Origin: Macrostomum hystrix
Taxonomy: Eukaryota > Platyhelminthes > Macrostomidae
Direction: 5' to 3'
NCBI GenBank assembly: GCA_950097015.1
Contig: CATNEN010000001.1
Location: 13,785,501 to 13,849,500, forward strand
DNA: 64,000 bases
Shown: positions 10,884 to 22,960 of the stretch, piece after piece
Numbering within the stretch: position 1 is the stretch's first letter
Layout of the letters: every line of letters starts with the position of its first letter
The notes under the pieces: model-generated
The model's database searches: none
The model's input: the letters and a program-made list of their open reading frames with translations, nothing else
Told to the model about the DNA's origin: nothing
Position numbers and translations under genes: made by a program

Positions 10884-13800
10884 ATGGGGTCCAGCGTGAG
10901 TACCCTTTCTGAACTCACTGGCCCAATCAGGAATCCTTTATTAGAGCGCCTCTGTTCCCCCGAGCCGCTGTCGTCTGTCATTGAGCCAGACCAGCTTGAT
11001 TCCTATTGGCTGCAGCTCCTAAGCCATCGCCTGTGCCCCCCGGTGACAACCAGGGCCAATCGGGAATTGGAAGAATCCCTTGCCCTGCCCTACCTGGCCC
11101 ACCTGGCTGTCAACAATCGTTCTAGCGGAAATCTCAACGCTCTGCTGCGCAGAATTGTCAAACTCACCGACGAAATCGACGATGCTGTCCTGCAGCCGCT
11201 GACTGACAGGTCTAGCAGGGCCAACCATCTCAATCAACTCTCAGCCGCTTTGTTTATGTCGCGTTGCTGCATCAAATATCTCATGGAGTCTGAGAACGAG
11301 AGAGCCGTGCTAGAGCATATGGAGTTCTGTCCTTATGAGGACAATGAACAGGTGAGAAACTCGTTAGCTCAGTCGTTTCAATTCCATTAAGTCTCATTTT
11401 ATGTGAAATTGTCACTTCTACTAAACTTATTATCCCACAGAGTTCAGATTCCTAGACTTTGAATTCCCTAAACTTTAAATTCCTAAACTTCAAATCCCCA
11501 TACTTCAATCCCTCAAACTACAAATCCTCAAAATTCAAAATCCAAGTCTTCGACCTTCCTATCTTCAAATCCCAAAACTTCAAATCTTTAAACTTCAAAT
11601 CCCCTAATTTCAAATCCCCTAACTTTAAATCCCCATAATTCAAGCCCTCAAAATACAAATCCCTAAACTCCAAATCCCCAAACTTCAAATCCCCAAACTT
11701 CGAATCCCCAAAGTTCGAATCCCCAAACTCCAACTTCCAAGTCTTCGAATCCCCAAACTTCAAATCCCCAAACTTCAAATCCCCAAACTTCAAATCCCCA
11801 AACTTCAAATCCTCAAACTTCAAATCCCCAAACTTCAAATCCCCAAACTTCAAATCCCCAAACTTCGAATCCCCAAACTTCGAATCTCCAAACTTCAAAT
11901 CCCCAAACTTCAAATCCCCAAACTTCAAATCCCCAAACTTCAAATCCTCAAACTTTAAATCCCCAAACTTCAAATCCCCAAACTTCGAATCCCCAAACTT
12001 CGAATCCCCAAACTTCGAATCCCCAAACTCCAAATCCCAAGTCTTCGAACCTCCAAACTTCAAATCCCCAAACTTCAAATCCCTAAACTCCAAATCCCCA
12101 AACTTCGAATCCCCAAACTCCAACTTCCAAGTCTTCGAATCCCTAAACTTCAAATCCCCAAACTTCAAATCCCCAAACTTCAAATCCTCAAACTTCAAAT
12201 CCCCAAACTTCAAATCCCCAAACTTCAAATCCCCAAACTTCAAATCCCCAAACTTCGAATCCCCAAACTTCGAATCCCCAAACTTCAAATCCCCAAACTT
12301 CAAATCCCCAAACTTCAAATCCCCAAACTTCAAATCCCCAAACTTCAAATCCTCAAACTTTAAATCCCCAAACTTCAAATCCCCAAACTTCGAATCCCCA
12401 AACTTCGAATCCCCAAACTTCGAATCCCCAAACTCCAAATCCCAAGTCTTCGAACCTCCAAACTTCAAATCCCCAAACTTCAAATCCCTAAACTCCAAAT
12501 CCCCAAACTTCGAATCCACAAACTCCAACTTCCAAGTCTTCGAATCCCCAAACTTCAAATCCCCAAACTTCAAATCCCCAAACTTCAAATCCGCAAACTT
12601 CGAATCCCCAAACTTCAAATCCCCAAACTTCAAATCCTCAAACTTCAAATTCCCAAACTTCAAATCCTCAAACTTCAAATCCCCAAACTTCAAATCCCCA
12701 AACTTCAAATCCCCAAACTTCAAATCCCCAAACTTCAAATCCTCAAACTTCAAATCCCCAAACTTCAAATCCCCAAAATTCAAATCCCCAAACTTCGAAT
12801 CCCCAAACTTCAAATCCCCAAACTTCAAATCCCCAAACTTCGAATCCCCAAACTTCGAATTCCCAAACTTCAAATTCCCAAACTTCAAATCCTCAAACTT
12901 CAAATCCCCAAACTTCAAATCCCCAAACTTCGAATCCCCAAACTTCGAATCCCCAAACTTCGAATTCCCAAACTTCAAATTCCCAAACTTCAAATCCTCA
13001 AACTTCAAATCCCCAAACTTCAAATCCCCAAACTTCAAATCCCCAAACTTCAAATTCACAAACTTCAAATCCCCAAAACTTCAAATCCTCGGACTTCAAT
13101 TCGATGATCGCCCCTCAGGGTGACAATGCTTCTGTGATCGAGAAGCGATCCACGTCCTCCGAGGACTCCGAGTCAGACACCGGCGACTCGTCTTCGCGCG
13201 ATCATTCCACAACCCCGGAGCCGGGCACCACCATCGAGGACTACTTGGAGAGTCTTGTTAAACTCACCATCATCCTGCCAGCTGACGAAGACGCCTACTC
13301 AGGTCTACTAGAAGCAACCAATTGCCTGCTGGTGCTGCTGAGTCTGCGCATGTATCACGGCTGCAGATCTAGCGCCCAGCTGGCCTTCTATCAGATTCTC
13401 TGCTCCGGCAGGTGCGCCCCCTACGCGCGCAGATTAACTGCCGCTCTGGTGCAACGTTTTGTGTCGTCACCGCCTGCTCCTGATCGTTTGTTAGCTGGAG
13501 TGCCCCAGGCGCCTTCGCAGGTTGGTTTCTGATTGGTTGAGAGCTCTCGTCCAATAGAATTTACCCTAATCTCGTAGGGCCGTTTATTGGCTAATCGTCT
13601 ATAATCGAATAGAATCCTTAGCAACCCTAATTCGCCGTTGATTGGCTAACGGGCTCTTGTCCAATAGTATTCTTTGTCATCTTTGCTCACCGTTCATTTG
13701 CCGACAGGCTATGATCCAATAGAAAAATTCGTTACAATCCTAGCCTCCGTCTCATTGGCTAATTTTCAAGGTTTACAATGCGGCTGCGTCCCTAGCAACC

Positions 13801-16800
13801 GGTCTCTGGTACGTGGTGACTCTGGGCTATGGCAGTGGTTCAAGTGCCAGTAGCAGTCCTGGAGGCAGCCTTGGCGGCAGTGGCAGTTCCGCGACTAGCA
13901 AAAACGAGGAGCCAGTAAGTAACTTTATTGAAGAATTCAGCATTTTTTAATTCCGCGGGCTGTGTGTATCCATCTGTCTATTTCAAAGAAATCTTAATAG
14001 TCTAAATAGTAACCTGAAACCCTGAACCTTTAGGTGAATACCGTTTTCCAAATACCTGAATCTTCAGGTGAAACCCGCATCCCCCAAACCCTGAACCTTC
14101 AGGCGAAACCCGCATCCCCAAACCCAGAATCTTCAGGCGAAACGCGCAACCCCAAACCCTGAATCTTCAGGTGAAACTCGCATCCCCCAAACCCTGAATC
14201 TTCAGGTGAAACTCGCATCCCCCAAACCCTGAATCTTCAGGTGAAACTCGCATCCCCAAACCCAGAATCTTCAGGCGAAACGCGCAACCCCAAACCCTGA
14301 ATCTTCAGGTGAAACTCGCATCCCCCAAACCCTGAATCTTCAGGTGAAACTCGCATCCCCAAACCCTGGATCTTCAGGTGAAACCCGCATCCCCAAACCC
14401 TGAATCTTCAGGTGAAACTCGCATCCCCCAAACCCTGAATCTTCAGGTGAAACCCGCATCCCCAAACCCAGAATCTTCAGGCGAAACGCGCATCCCCAAA
14501 TCCGGAATCTTCAGGTGGAACTCGCATCCCCCAAATCCGGAATCTTCAGGTGGAACTCGCATCCCCCAAACCCGGAATCTTCAGGTGAAAACCGCATCCC
14601 CAAACCCTGAACCTTCAGGCGAAACCCGCATCCCCAAACCCTGAATCTTCAGGCGAAACGCGCAACCCAAACCCTGAATCTTCAGGCGAAAAGCGCAACC
14701 CAAACCCTGAATCTTCAGGTGAAACCCGCATCCCCACACCCAGAATCTTCAGGTGGAACTCGCATCCCCCAAATCCGGAATCTTCAGGTGGAACTCGCAT
14801 CCCCCAAATCCGGAATCTTCAGGTGGAACTCGCATCCCCCAAATCCGGAATCTTCAGGTGGAACTCGCATCCCCCAAATCCGGAATCTTCAGGTGGAACT
14901 CGCATCCCCCAAACCCTGAATCTTCAGGTGAAAACCGCATCCCCAAACCCTGAATCTTCAGTTGAAACCCGCATCCCCAAACCCAGAATCTTCAGGCGAA
15001 AAGCGCAACCCAAACCCTGAATCTTCAGGCGAAAAGCGCAACCCAAACCCTGAATCTTCAGGTGAAAACCGCATCCCCCAAACCCTGAATCTTCAGGCAA
15101 AACGCGCATCCCCAAACCCTGAATCTTCAGGCAAAAGGCGCATCCCCAAACCCTGAATCTTTAGGCAAAAGGCGCATCCCCAAACCCTGAATCTTCAGGC
15201 AAAAGGCGCATCCCCAAACCCTGAATCTTCAGGCAAAAGGCGCATCCCCAAACCCTGAATCTTCAGGCAAAAGGCGCATCCCCAAACCCTGAATCTTCAG
15301 GCAAAAGGCGCATCCCCAAACCCTGAATCTTCAGGCAAAACGCGCATCCCCAAACCCTGAATCTTCAGGCAAAACGCGCATCCCCAAACCCTGAATCTTC
15401 AGGCAAAAGGCGCATCCCCAAACCCTGAATCTTCAGGCAAAAGGCGCATCCCCAAACCCTGAACCTTCAGGTGGAACTCGCATCCTCCAAACCCGGAATC
15501 TTCAGGTGAAACCCGCATCCCCAAATCCGGAATCTTCAGGTGAAACCCGCATCCCCAAACCCAGAATCTTCAGGCGAAACGCGCAACCTCAAGCCCTGAA
15601 TCTTAGGTGAAACCTGCATCCCCTAAACCCTGAAGCCAGTGATATTTCGGAATTTCCAAGCAAGCCAAATTCTTCCTTACCTACAGAGCCGAGTGGAACT
15701 CAAGCGCAGCCTTTTGAGTCGCCAGAGTCTTCTACTCTGTCTATCGCTTGCCCTGAGTCCTGGCTATTCAGCCCTCGCTGACAATGTAGATAATGATAAT
15801 GAAGAACTGGGCACTCCATATCGGGACACCCTGCTAGAATGCGACGCAAAATTGCTAGGCAACTATCCGGCGTTGCTAGGCGCCATTGGATCCAATCTGC
15901 CACGAGACGAAGCACTCCTGCTGCTGTACCTCCTGCTGCATCCGAGCGGGTCTCACGCTCTCAGAAATCACATGGCATCGGCTGGCAGCAGTCATCCTCA
16001 GTTGCTGGCAGGCCTAATGCTGCCGCTGCTGCAGTGTGTGCATTCCGCACAAACTGAACCGCAGTCTCACAGACTGTACATGGCTATGATTGCCCTGCTG
16101 ATGCTCACAGAACAGCCGGACCTGTGCAGGACTATGCACACCACACCACTGCCCAATGCCTGCTCGCCTGCTTGGCTTGCGGAGCGCCAACTTGGTCCGC
16201 AAGGCACCCTTGGCAGCCTACTCATAGTAGTGCTAGCCAGATGCGTGCAGTTGAATCTGCATCGACTCGGAAAAGGCAACAGCGGCGGCTATTTGCCTAG
16301 CAACTGTTTAGCTGCTTTGGCCAATCAGTCGACTCAAGCTAGGTCTCTGCATCCCTACGCCTGTCAGAAGCTGCTTGGACTGCTGCCGCTCATTGCGAAC
16401 CGATTGGAGAAGTTAGAGCAGCAGCTGAAGACACCTAATTGGTGAGGAGATTCTTTCTGAAGGTTCAGGGTTGTAGGTCTCACCTAAAGGTTCAGGGATG
16501 TAGGTTTCACCTGAAGGTTCAGGGATGTAGGTCTTACCTGAAGGTTCAGGGATGTAGGTCTCACCTGAAGGTTCAGAGTTGTATATTTTACCTGAAGCTT
16601 CAGGGTTGTAGATTTCCCCTGAAGGTTCAGGTTTACAGATTTCCCCTGAAGGTTCAGGTTTACAGATTTCACCTGAAGGTTCAAGGTTGTAGATTTCACC
16701 TGAAATTCCAGGTTTATTGGTTTCACCTGAAGGTTCAGGGTTGTAGATTTTACCTGAAGGTTCAGGGATGTAGGTCTCACCTGAAGGTTCAGGTTTACAG

Positions 16801-18507
16801 ATTTCCCCTGAAGGTTCAGGTTTACAGATTTCACCTGAAGGTTCAAGGTTGTAGATTTCACCTGAAATTCCAGGTTTATTGGTTTCACCTGAAGGTTCAG
16901 GGTTGTAGATTTTACCTGAAGGTTCAGGGTTTTAGGTTTCACCTGAAGCTTCAGGGTTCTAGATTTTATCTGAAGGATTATGTTTTTCAATTTCACCGGA
17001 AGGTTCAGGGCTGAATATTTCACCTGAAATTCCAGGTTTTTTGTTTTCACCTGAAGGTTCAGGGTTGTAGGTGTCCCCTGAAGGTTCAGGGTAATATATT
17101 TCACCTAAAGGTTCAGCGTTTTGATAGTTGTTCGCACCTGAAGGTTTAGGGTTTATTGTAGCGGATTAGTCCTTGAGAGAATTCTTCAATATTTTCAGTC
17201 CGCAGTCGACAGCCGCTGAAATCGCCGCCCTGGAGTCAGCTAGTCGCAGCGTCCTGGAAGTGGTGAACGGCACGCTGAGCCGAGTGAGTCTGGCAGCCAA
17301 CCCCCACCTGGTGTACACTCTCCTGCATCAGCGCTCAGCTCTGTTCAGCAAGCGGCTGCTGCAGAATCGCCCCGAACTGGCCGAACTGGCTGCCAATCTC
17401 CAGACTGTTTCGCAACACTTCGCAGCCGCCATTGCCAGAGACTCCGCAGCCGGGGGCACAACACCAGCCGCCGCCGCCGATCAGCTCAAGGAGTCGGCGG
17501 ACGCCGTGCCGCTGCCGCCTCCGTCGCAACTGTCGGAGGCTCGCATAATGCAGGTGAGCGACCTTTTTCAAACCTGAACCCTCAGTAAGTGTACCAACCT
17601 GAGGCCCTGAACCTCAGGGACAATACCCTAGCCCATGTTCTTCAAGGTGACACCCGCAATCCGAAACCCTGAACCTTCAGGTTGCAGTATTTACCCCAAA
17701 CCATGAACCCTCAGATTGATACCGCTACCACAAGCCCTGAACATTCAGGTTAATACCGCTTCTTTAAACCCTGAACCTTCAGGTTAATACCACTTCTTTA
17801 AACCCTGAACCTTCAGGTTAATACCGCTTCTTTAAACCCTGAACCTTCAGGTTAATACCGCTTCTTTAAACCCTGAACCTTCAGGTTAATACCGCTTCTT
17901 CAAACCCTGAACCTTTAGGTTAATACCACTTGCCCAAACCCTGAACCTTCAGGTTAATACCGCTTCTTTAAACCCTCGACTTTCAGGTTAATACCACTTC
18001 TCCAAACCCTGAACCTTCAGGCGAATAGCGCTTCCACAAACCCTGAACGTTGAATTGGAATACACAACCTTTTAAATAGATTTCAGAATTTAATCAAAGA
18101 AGCAAATGCTTCTAGTCTACTTACAGTAGTTTAAAACTGAATTGTCTCTCCAATTCCTGCTTCTCCGCAAGGTGATCAACTCCAGCTGCGCCAGTTTCAA
18201 GCGCGACCGGCTGCGCCAGTTCCCGGAGCCGCGTTTCAAATACGTTGAAGAGGCCGCCCCGGATGACTTCTTTGTGCCCTACATCTGGGCTCTGGTGTAC
18301 AAGCACTCGGGACTGTACTTCAATGCCTCCAGGATCACCCTGCTCAGACCGGCTGCCTCCGTGGCCGCCGCTTCCACGGCTGACCCGCCTGCTTCTGCTC
18401 CTGCTTCAAAGACCTCCACAGCCGCAGCTGCTGCAGCATCGGCTTCCACCGCTTCGACCTCCGCGGCCGCCTCCGCCTCGAGCTCCATGGAGACCACAAT
18501 TGTTTGA
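10884..18507 (+). CDS. DYM: Dymeclin (Golgi-associated protein)
   Basis: Six exons join in phase: 10884-11351, 13119-13520, 13771-13914, 15687-16441, 17199-17553 and 18172-18507, giving 819 residues. Dymeclin is a peripheral Golgi protein needed for Golgi organisation and secretion. Family landmarks appear in order: an N-terminal MGSSVS (G2/S6, N-myristoylation consensus, as known for dymeclin), ASLATGLWYVVTLG (exon 3), LLLLYLLLHPSG, YMAMIALLMLTEQP, GSLLIVVLARCVQLNL, NCLAALANQSTQARSLHPYA (exon 4), NPHLVYTLLHQRS (exon 5) and FKYVEEAAPDDFFVPYIWAL (exon 6). It is longer than human dymeclin (about 669 residues) because of a Ser/Glu-rich stretch in exon 2, a Gly/Ser loop in exon 3 and an Ala/Ser/Thr-rich C-terminal tail of about 55 residues. 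Introns 1, 3, 4 and 5 are filled by tandem arrays; intron 2 (250 bp) is not. Confidence 0.95.
11440..13100. repeat. Minisatellite, 15-bp unit, dymeclin intron 1
   Basis: About 105-110 direct copies of CCCCAAACTTCAAAT, with an AACTTCGAAT variant and a larger period (blocks with CCAAGTCTTCGAA recur near 11,735, 12,035, 12,130, 12,440 and 12,530). The array runs almost to the exon 2 acceptor. The sense strand carries almost no G outside the TTCGAAT variant. Confidence 0.97.
14036..15640 (+). repeat. Minisatellite, ~34-bp unit, dymeclin intron 3 (palindrome core)
   Basis: About 47 direct copies of a 33-35-bp unit: AAACCCTGAATCTTCAGG plus a private spacer of type TGAAACTCGCATCCCC. The core CCTGAA-NN-TTCAGG is an inverted repeat with a 2-base centre. 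The first units (14,030-14,060) carry GTGAATACCGTTTTCC, which resembles the intron 5 spacer. Confidence 0.95.
16452..17160 (-). repeat. Minisatellite, 27-bp unit, dymeclin intron 4 (inverted)
   Basis: About 25 copies of a 27-bp unit reading CACCTGAAGGTTCAGGG plus GTTGTAGATT on the plus strand. On the minus strand it contains AACCCTGAACCTTCAGGTGA, the same core and edge as the intron 3 array. It is therefore that repeat in opposite orientation. Confidence 0.93.
17575..18060 (+). repeat. Minisatellite, 34-bp unit, dymeclin intron 5
   Basis: About 13 copies with AAACCCTGAACCTTCAGG plus spacer TTAATACCGCTTCTTT, in the same orientation as intron 3. An early unit (about 17,645-17,680) instead has GGTGACACCCGCAATCC, which resembles the intron 3 spacer. 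Confidence 0.93.
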
Positions 18508-18727
18508 TAAACGACCTAAGATTCCCGTGTTGATTGTTTATCGTTTATAAGTTTGATTTTATTTGTTATTACTCGTTTAAAAATTTGTTTAAATCATCCA
18601 TCACAAGTTTTTCATTAAGCATGAACTTTACTTGCTCGTTAACCAACCCGCACCACCTTACAGTGCATCCCGTTTTTTGGGGTTGTGCTTTAATATTGGC
18701 GTTTTCTTATTCCCTAAGTAAATAGGC

Positions 18728-19088
18728 GCGTTCCTCAACCCACCCGCCACAATGTACATTGAGTCGCTCCTTAACCCACCCGCCACAATGTACATTGAGT
18801 CGCTCCTTAACCCACCCGCCACAATGTACATTGAGTCGCTCCTTAACCCACCCGCCACAATGTACATTGAGTCGCTCCTCAACCCACCCGCCACAATGTA
18901 CATTGAGTCGCTCCTTAACCCACCCGCCACATTGTACATTGAGTCGCTCCTTAACCCACCCGCCACAATGTACATTGAGTCACTCCTTAACCCACCCGCC
19001 ACAATGTACATTGAGTCGCTCCTTAACCCACCCGCCACAATGTACATTGAGTCACTCCTTAACCCACTCGCCACAATGTACATTGAGA
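18728..19088. repeat. Minisatellite, 36-bp unit, 10 copies
   Basis: Direct repeats containing AACCCACCCGCCACAATG and TACATTGAGTCGCTCC, 3' of dymeclin. Nearly identical copies. Confidence 0.97.
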
Positions 19089-20392
19089 AAGTGTTTAAAT
19101 CACGTTTTAGGCAACGTTTTTTATATTTTGTTTTTTTAATCTTCCATTAACAATTAATTACGAGTTTTGTACATTAAACACATGTACAAGCTAGTTTGTA
19201 TGTTTGTTTTATCCAGCGTCGGATTTTTAAACGTCATTTTATCTTACGTAAAATTAAACCATTTTTTCGTTCGTTCAAATCAATGAATTTTAAAGATATT
19301 TGTTTTAGTATTTCGGTGAATGAAGTCAGTTTCTTGTGTGTCATTGCGCATACTTTTCAAAATCGTGCACAAAAAAGGAATATTATAACAAATTTCTAAA
19401 ATCTGTTTGCATATGTTTGCCCCAATACTCGATACTCATATATATTTATCTACTTATATATGAAGATCCTAAAAGTTTATATGTGCAACTGTGTCTTATA
19501 TTTGTTTTATTTAATTAACAAACAGCTATCCTCATTTTTTATTTATACATTCTCAAACTGAGTCATTTTTATAGTGCCTTACTCTTCAGAATATAAAATT
19601 GAACTCTTATTGTTTACGAACAGTAATAAAACTGCAGTTTTTGTTTTACCACTCTTCTAATATTTAAAATGAATATCATCCGTAGTTTTTACGATAGTTA
19701 CTCAATTTGAAAATAATTAAATATGATAGCTTCAATAAAGTTACATGACTAAATTATAATAAGTTTAATTTACTGTCTTTTTTCCGCTTTATCCTCCATT
19801 TTTCTCTCAGATGTGGTTCTTGTTGCACCGATAAAAACATGAAACGTTATGATTTTTGTATCTGATGATGTCAATTAGTGTCGTTTCATTCTGCCAAAAC
19901 CTACGTGGAAATTGTCTAGTAAAACAAAATTACACTTTCTTCACGCCATAATGATTATTTTATTATGAGCACATTTTATATTCTTTCTTAAGGCTTGTTG
20001 AATTTTTTATGAAACAGTACTACTGAACTCATAAGTAGTATCATTGAAGTGTATCTATCCTTCAGATTTTCTTAAAAAACTCGAGACTAGTGTCTTATCC
20101 TTATTCTTATCCTGGGAATAGAATGCTCATATAATAAAATTCCTTATTCGCCTAGGATCAGCTAAGCAATGTTGGTCCAGCCACTAATGGACTGAGTGGA
20201 GTGAATTTCCGGGTCGATTTAAAATTCTTGTAGCTAAAAGGCAGCTACATTTTTCTGGCACATGCGCTTCATTTATTTGCAGTCTGGTCCCATTTAGCTC
20301 ACAGAGCCATTTTCTCTGCTTTCCGCCTTTCTCGTTCTCCGTCTGTCTCCTACGATTCTCTAACTCTCCCCCTCTTTCACAGTTTCTTAAAA
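19089..20392. other. AT-rich intergenic stretch
   Basis: No gene, RNA or array is recognised. Confidence 0.4.
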
Positions 20393-21625
20393 CCTCCCTC
20401 TATTTTTCTCACCCGCAAAATCTCCCCCTGTCTTTCCCAACCCCAAAATCTCCCCCTCTGTCTTTCCCACCCCAAAATCTCCCCCTGTCTTTCCCAACCC
20501 CAAAATCTCCCCCTCTGTCTTTCCCACCCCAAAATCTCCCCCTGTCTTTCCCACCCCCAAAATCTCCCCCTCTGTCTTTCCCAACCCCAAAATCTCCCCC
20601 TGTGTCTTTCCCAACCCCAAAATCTCCCCCTCTGTCTTTCCCAACCCCAAAATCTCCCCCTCTGTCTTTCCCACCCCCAAAATCTCCCCCTCTGTCTTTC
20701 CCAACCCCAAAATCTCCCCCTCTGTCTTTCCCAACCCCAAAATCTCCCCCTCTGTCTTTCCCACCCCCAAAATCTCCCCCTCTGTCTTTCCCAACCCCAA
20801 AATCTCCCCCTGTGTCTTTCCCAACCCCAAAATCTCCCCCTCTGTCTTTCCCAACCCCAAAATCTCCCCCTCTGTCTTTCCCACCCCCAAAATCTCCCCC
20901 TCTGTCTTTCCCAACCCCAAAATCTCCCCCTCTGTCTTTCCCAACCCCAAAATCTCCCCCTCTGTCTTTCCCACCCCCAAAATCTCCCCCTCTGTCTTTC
21001 CCAACCCCAAAATCTCCCCCTCTGTCTTTCCCAACCCCAAAATCTCCCCCTCTGTCTTTCCCACCCCCAAAATCTCCCCCTCTGTCTTTCCCAACCCCAA
21101 AATCTCCCCCTCTGTCTTTCCCAACCCCAAAATCTCCCCCTCTGTCTTTCCCAACCCCAAAATCTCCCCCTCTGTCTTTCCCAACCCCAAAACCTCCCCC
21201 TCTGTCTTTCCCACCCCCAAAATCTCCCCCTCTGTCTTTCCCAACCCCAAAATCTCCCCCTCTGTCTTTCCCAACCCCAAAATCTCCCCCTCTGTCTTTC
21301 CCACCCCCAAAATCTCCCCCTCTGTCTTTCCCACCCCCAAAATCTCCCCCTCTGTCTTTCCCACCCCCAAAATCTCCCCCTCTGTCTTTCCCAACCCCAA
21401 AACCTCCCCCTCTGTCTTTCCCACCCCCAAAATCTCCCCCTCTGTCTTTCCCAACCCCAAAATCTCCCCCTCTGTCTTTCCCAACCCCAAAATCTCCCCC
21501 TCTGTCTTTCCCACCCCCAAAATCTCCCCCTCTGTCTTTCCCACCCCCAAAATCTCCCCCTCTGTCTTTCCCACCCCCAAAATCTCCCCCTCTGTCTTTC
21601 CCACCCCGAAAATCTCCCCTATCTT
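20393..21625. repeat. Minisatellite, 30-bp unit, ~41 copies
   Basis: A strictly 30-bp unit (CCCCCAAAATCTCCCCC plus TCTGTCTTTCCCA). Two versions, CCAACCCC and CCACCCCC, alternate in higher-order patterns. One strand is nearly G-free. Long ORFs on both strands are repeat artefacts. Confidence 0.97.
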
Positions 21626-22594
21626 TTTCTTATATCCCAAATCTCCCCTCTCCCTTGACCTCGAAATCTCCCAATTTTTCCCTAATTTCATCAAAGTCTT
21701 TTCTTTGTCAAACTATTTCAATCCTGCCTGCATTTCTATACAAGTGTCTTTCGTAGGCTGTCTCTCCCGCTTGCACTACTCTAAGCCTTGATCTCGCGCA
21801 GCTAATGCCGAAGAGGCACTTGAAATTCTCCACTTTTAATGTCTCGAGTTGTTCGGCTATGAGATGCTTGAGTTAGATCATAAGAGCTCATGAACCATCG
21901 CAGTTGCTAGATAATGAGTTGGGTCCGCACTAATGGCTTGGTTGGCAGGATTAGCTATGGAGAATTTAGCATTCGCTGTTGACAGATTAACTGGATGAAG
22001 ATGCTATATATTTGTCTCCGTCAGACTCCAAGACTTCTAGATCCCCAAATCGTGTCTTCTCGTAATACTAAAGCCTGAAAAATTGGGGGACTTGAGGGTG
22101 GGGCAAGGCAGAGTGCTTTTCATCTCCCAGTTTCTCTCATCCAATCATGTGCGCCCAAATCCCTGAATCCCGTAACTCCGGCCGTCTGTTCCCCAAAGGG
22201 GATGCTTTGCTAAGCGTGTCCAGTTGGGATATCATATAAATGGGTCCCCAAGCACTTTCTTACTCTCCTATCTCTTCCTAAGCCACTAAAATCTGTTGGA
22301 CATTCCGGGCCACACCCGGTACGTCTTTTAAGCCTTCGATTTTCTAATCCGTCTGCATGCTTTCTTAGGCCTGAAATCTCTTTTTGACTTGTTGATTGAA
22401 GCCCCGTTAAAGCTGGCTGTGATTTCTAGATTTTGTGTTCCAAAAATAGAAGTCTGACTTCCAATTTTCCGATCTGAAGAATCTCCTGACATTGTAGAGA
22501 AGGTGATCGTGAGAAGGTGAGCTAAGAATTTTTTTATTTAAAAATTCCCTTATCATCTTGGCATCTCGGTGGTTTTGGAGTCTTCCCTCCCCGG
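21626..22594. other. Unique intergenic stretch
   Basis: Moderate-GC sequence. No convincing coding frame is seen. Confidence 0.35.
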
Positions 22595-22960
22595 ATGAGA
22601 ATCCCTTGGGGTATTCCCCCGATTAGAATCCCTTTAGTTTTCCCAGGATGAGAATCTCTTGGGGTATTCCCCGGGTGAGAATCCCTTTAGTTTTCCCAGG
22701 ACGAGAATCTCTTGGGGTATTCCTCCAATAATAATCACTTGGGTTATTCCCCGGATGAGAATCCCTTGGGTAATCCCCGGATGAGAATCACTTGGGATAT
22801 TCCCAGGATGAGAATCTCTTGGGGTATTCCCCGGATGAGAATCTCTTGTGGGAATGTGAATCCTGTGGAGTCTTCCCCGGATGTGGATTTCCCCTTGGGT
22901 CTTCCCCGCATGCAAGTCCCAAGGGGTATACCCCAAGGGGGTCTGTTGGGTTTACCCCGC
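22595..22960. repeat. Degenerate minisatellite, ~26-bp unit
   Basis: About 12 divergent copies of a unit with CCCCGGATGAGAATC and TTGGGGTATT. Much more decayed than the other arrays. Confidence 0.85.

Noticed and set aside
11518-13068. A 516-codon minus-strand frame of repeated KFGDL pentapeptides, superficially like a pentapeptide-repeat protein
   Set aside because: It is the antisense reading of a 15-bp minisatellite in dymeclin intron 1. A 15-bp unit without stops must give such a frame, and no non-repetitive flanking domain or promoter is seen.
20387-21756. Long frames on both strands (435 and 384 codons) rich in SFPTPKSPPL or GKTEGEILG
   Set aside because: Both come from the same 30-bp array, and simultaneous openness on both strands is what a stop-free unit with a length divisible by three produces.
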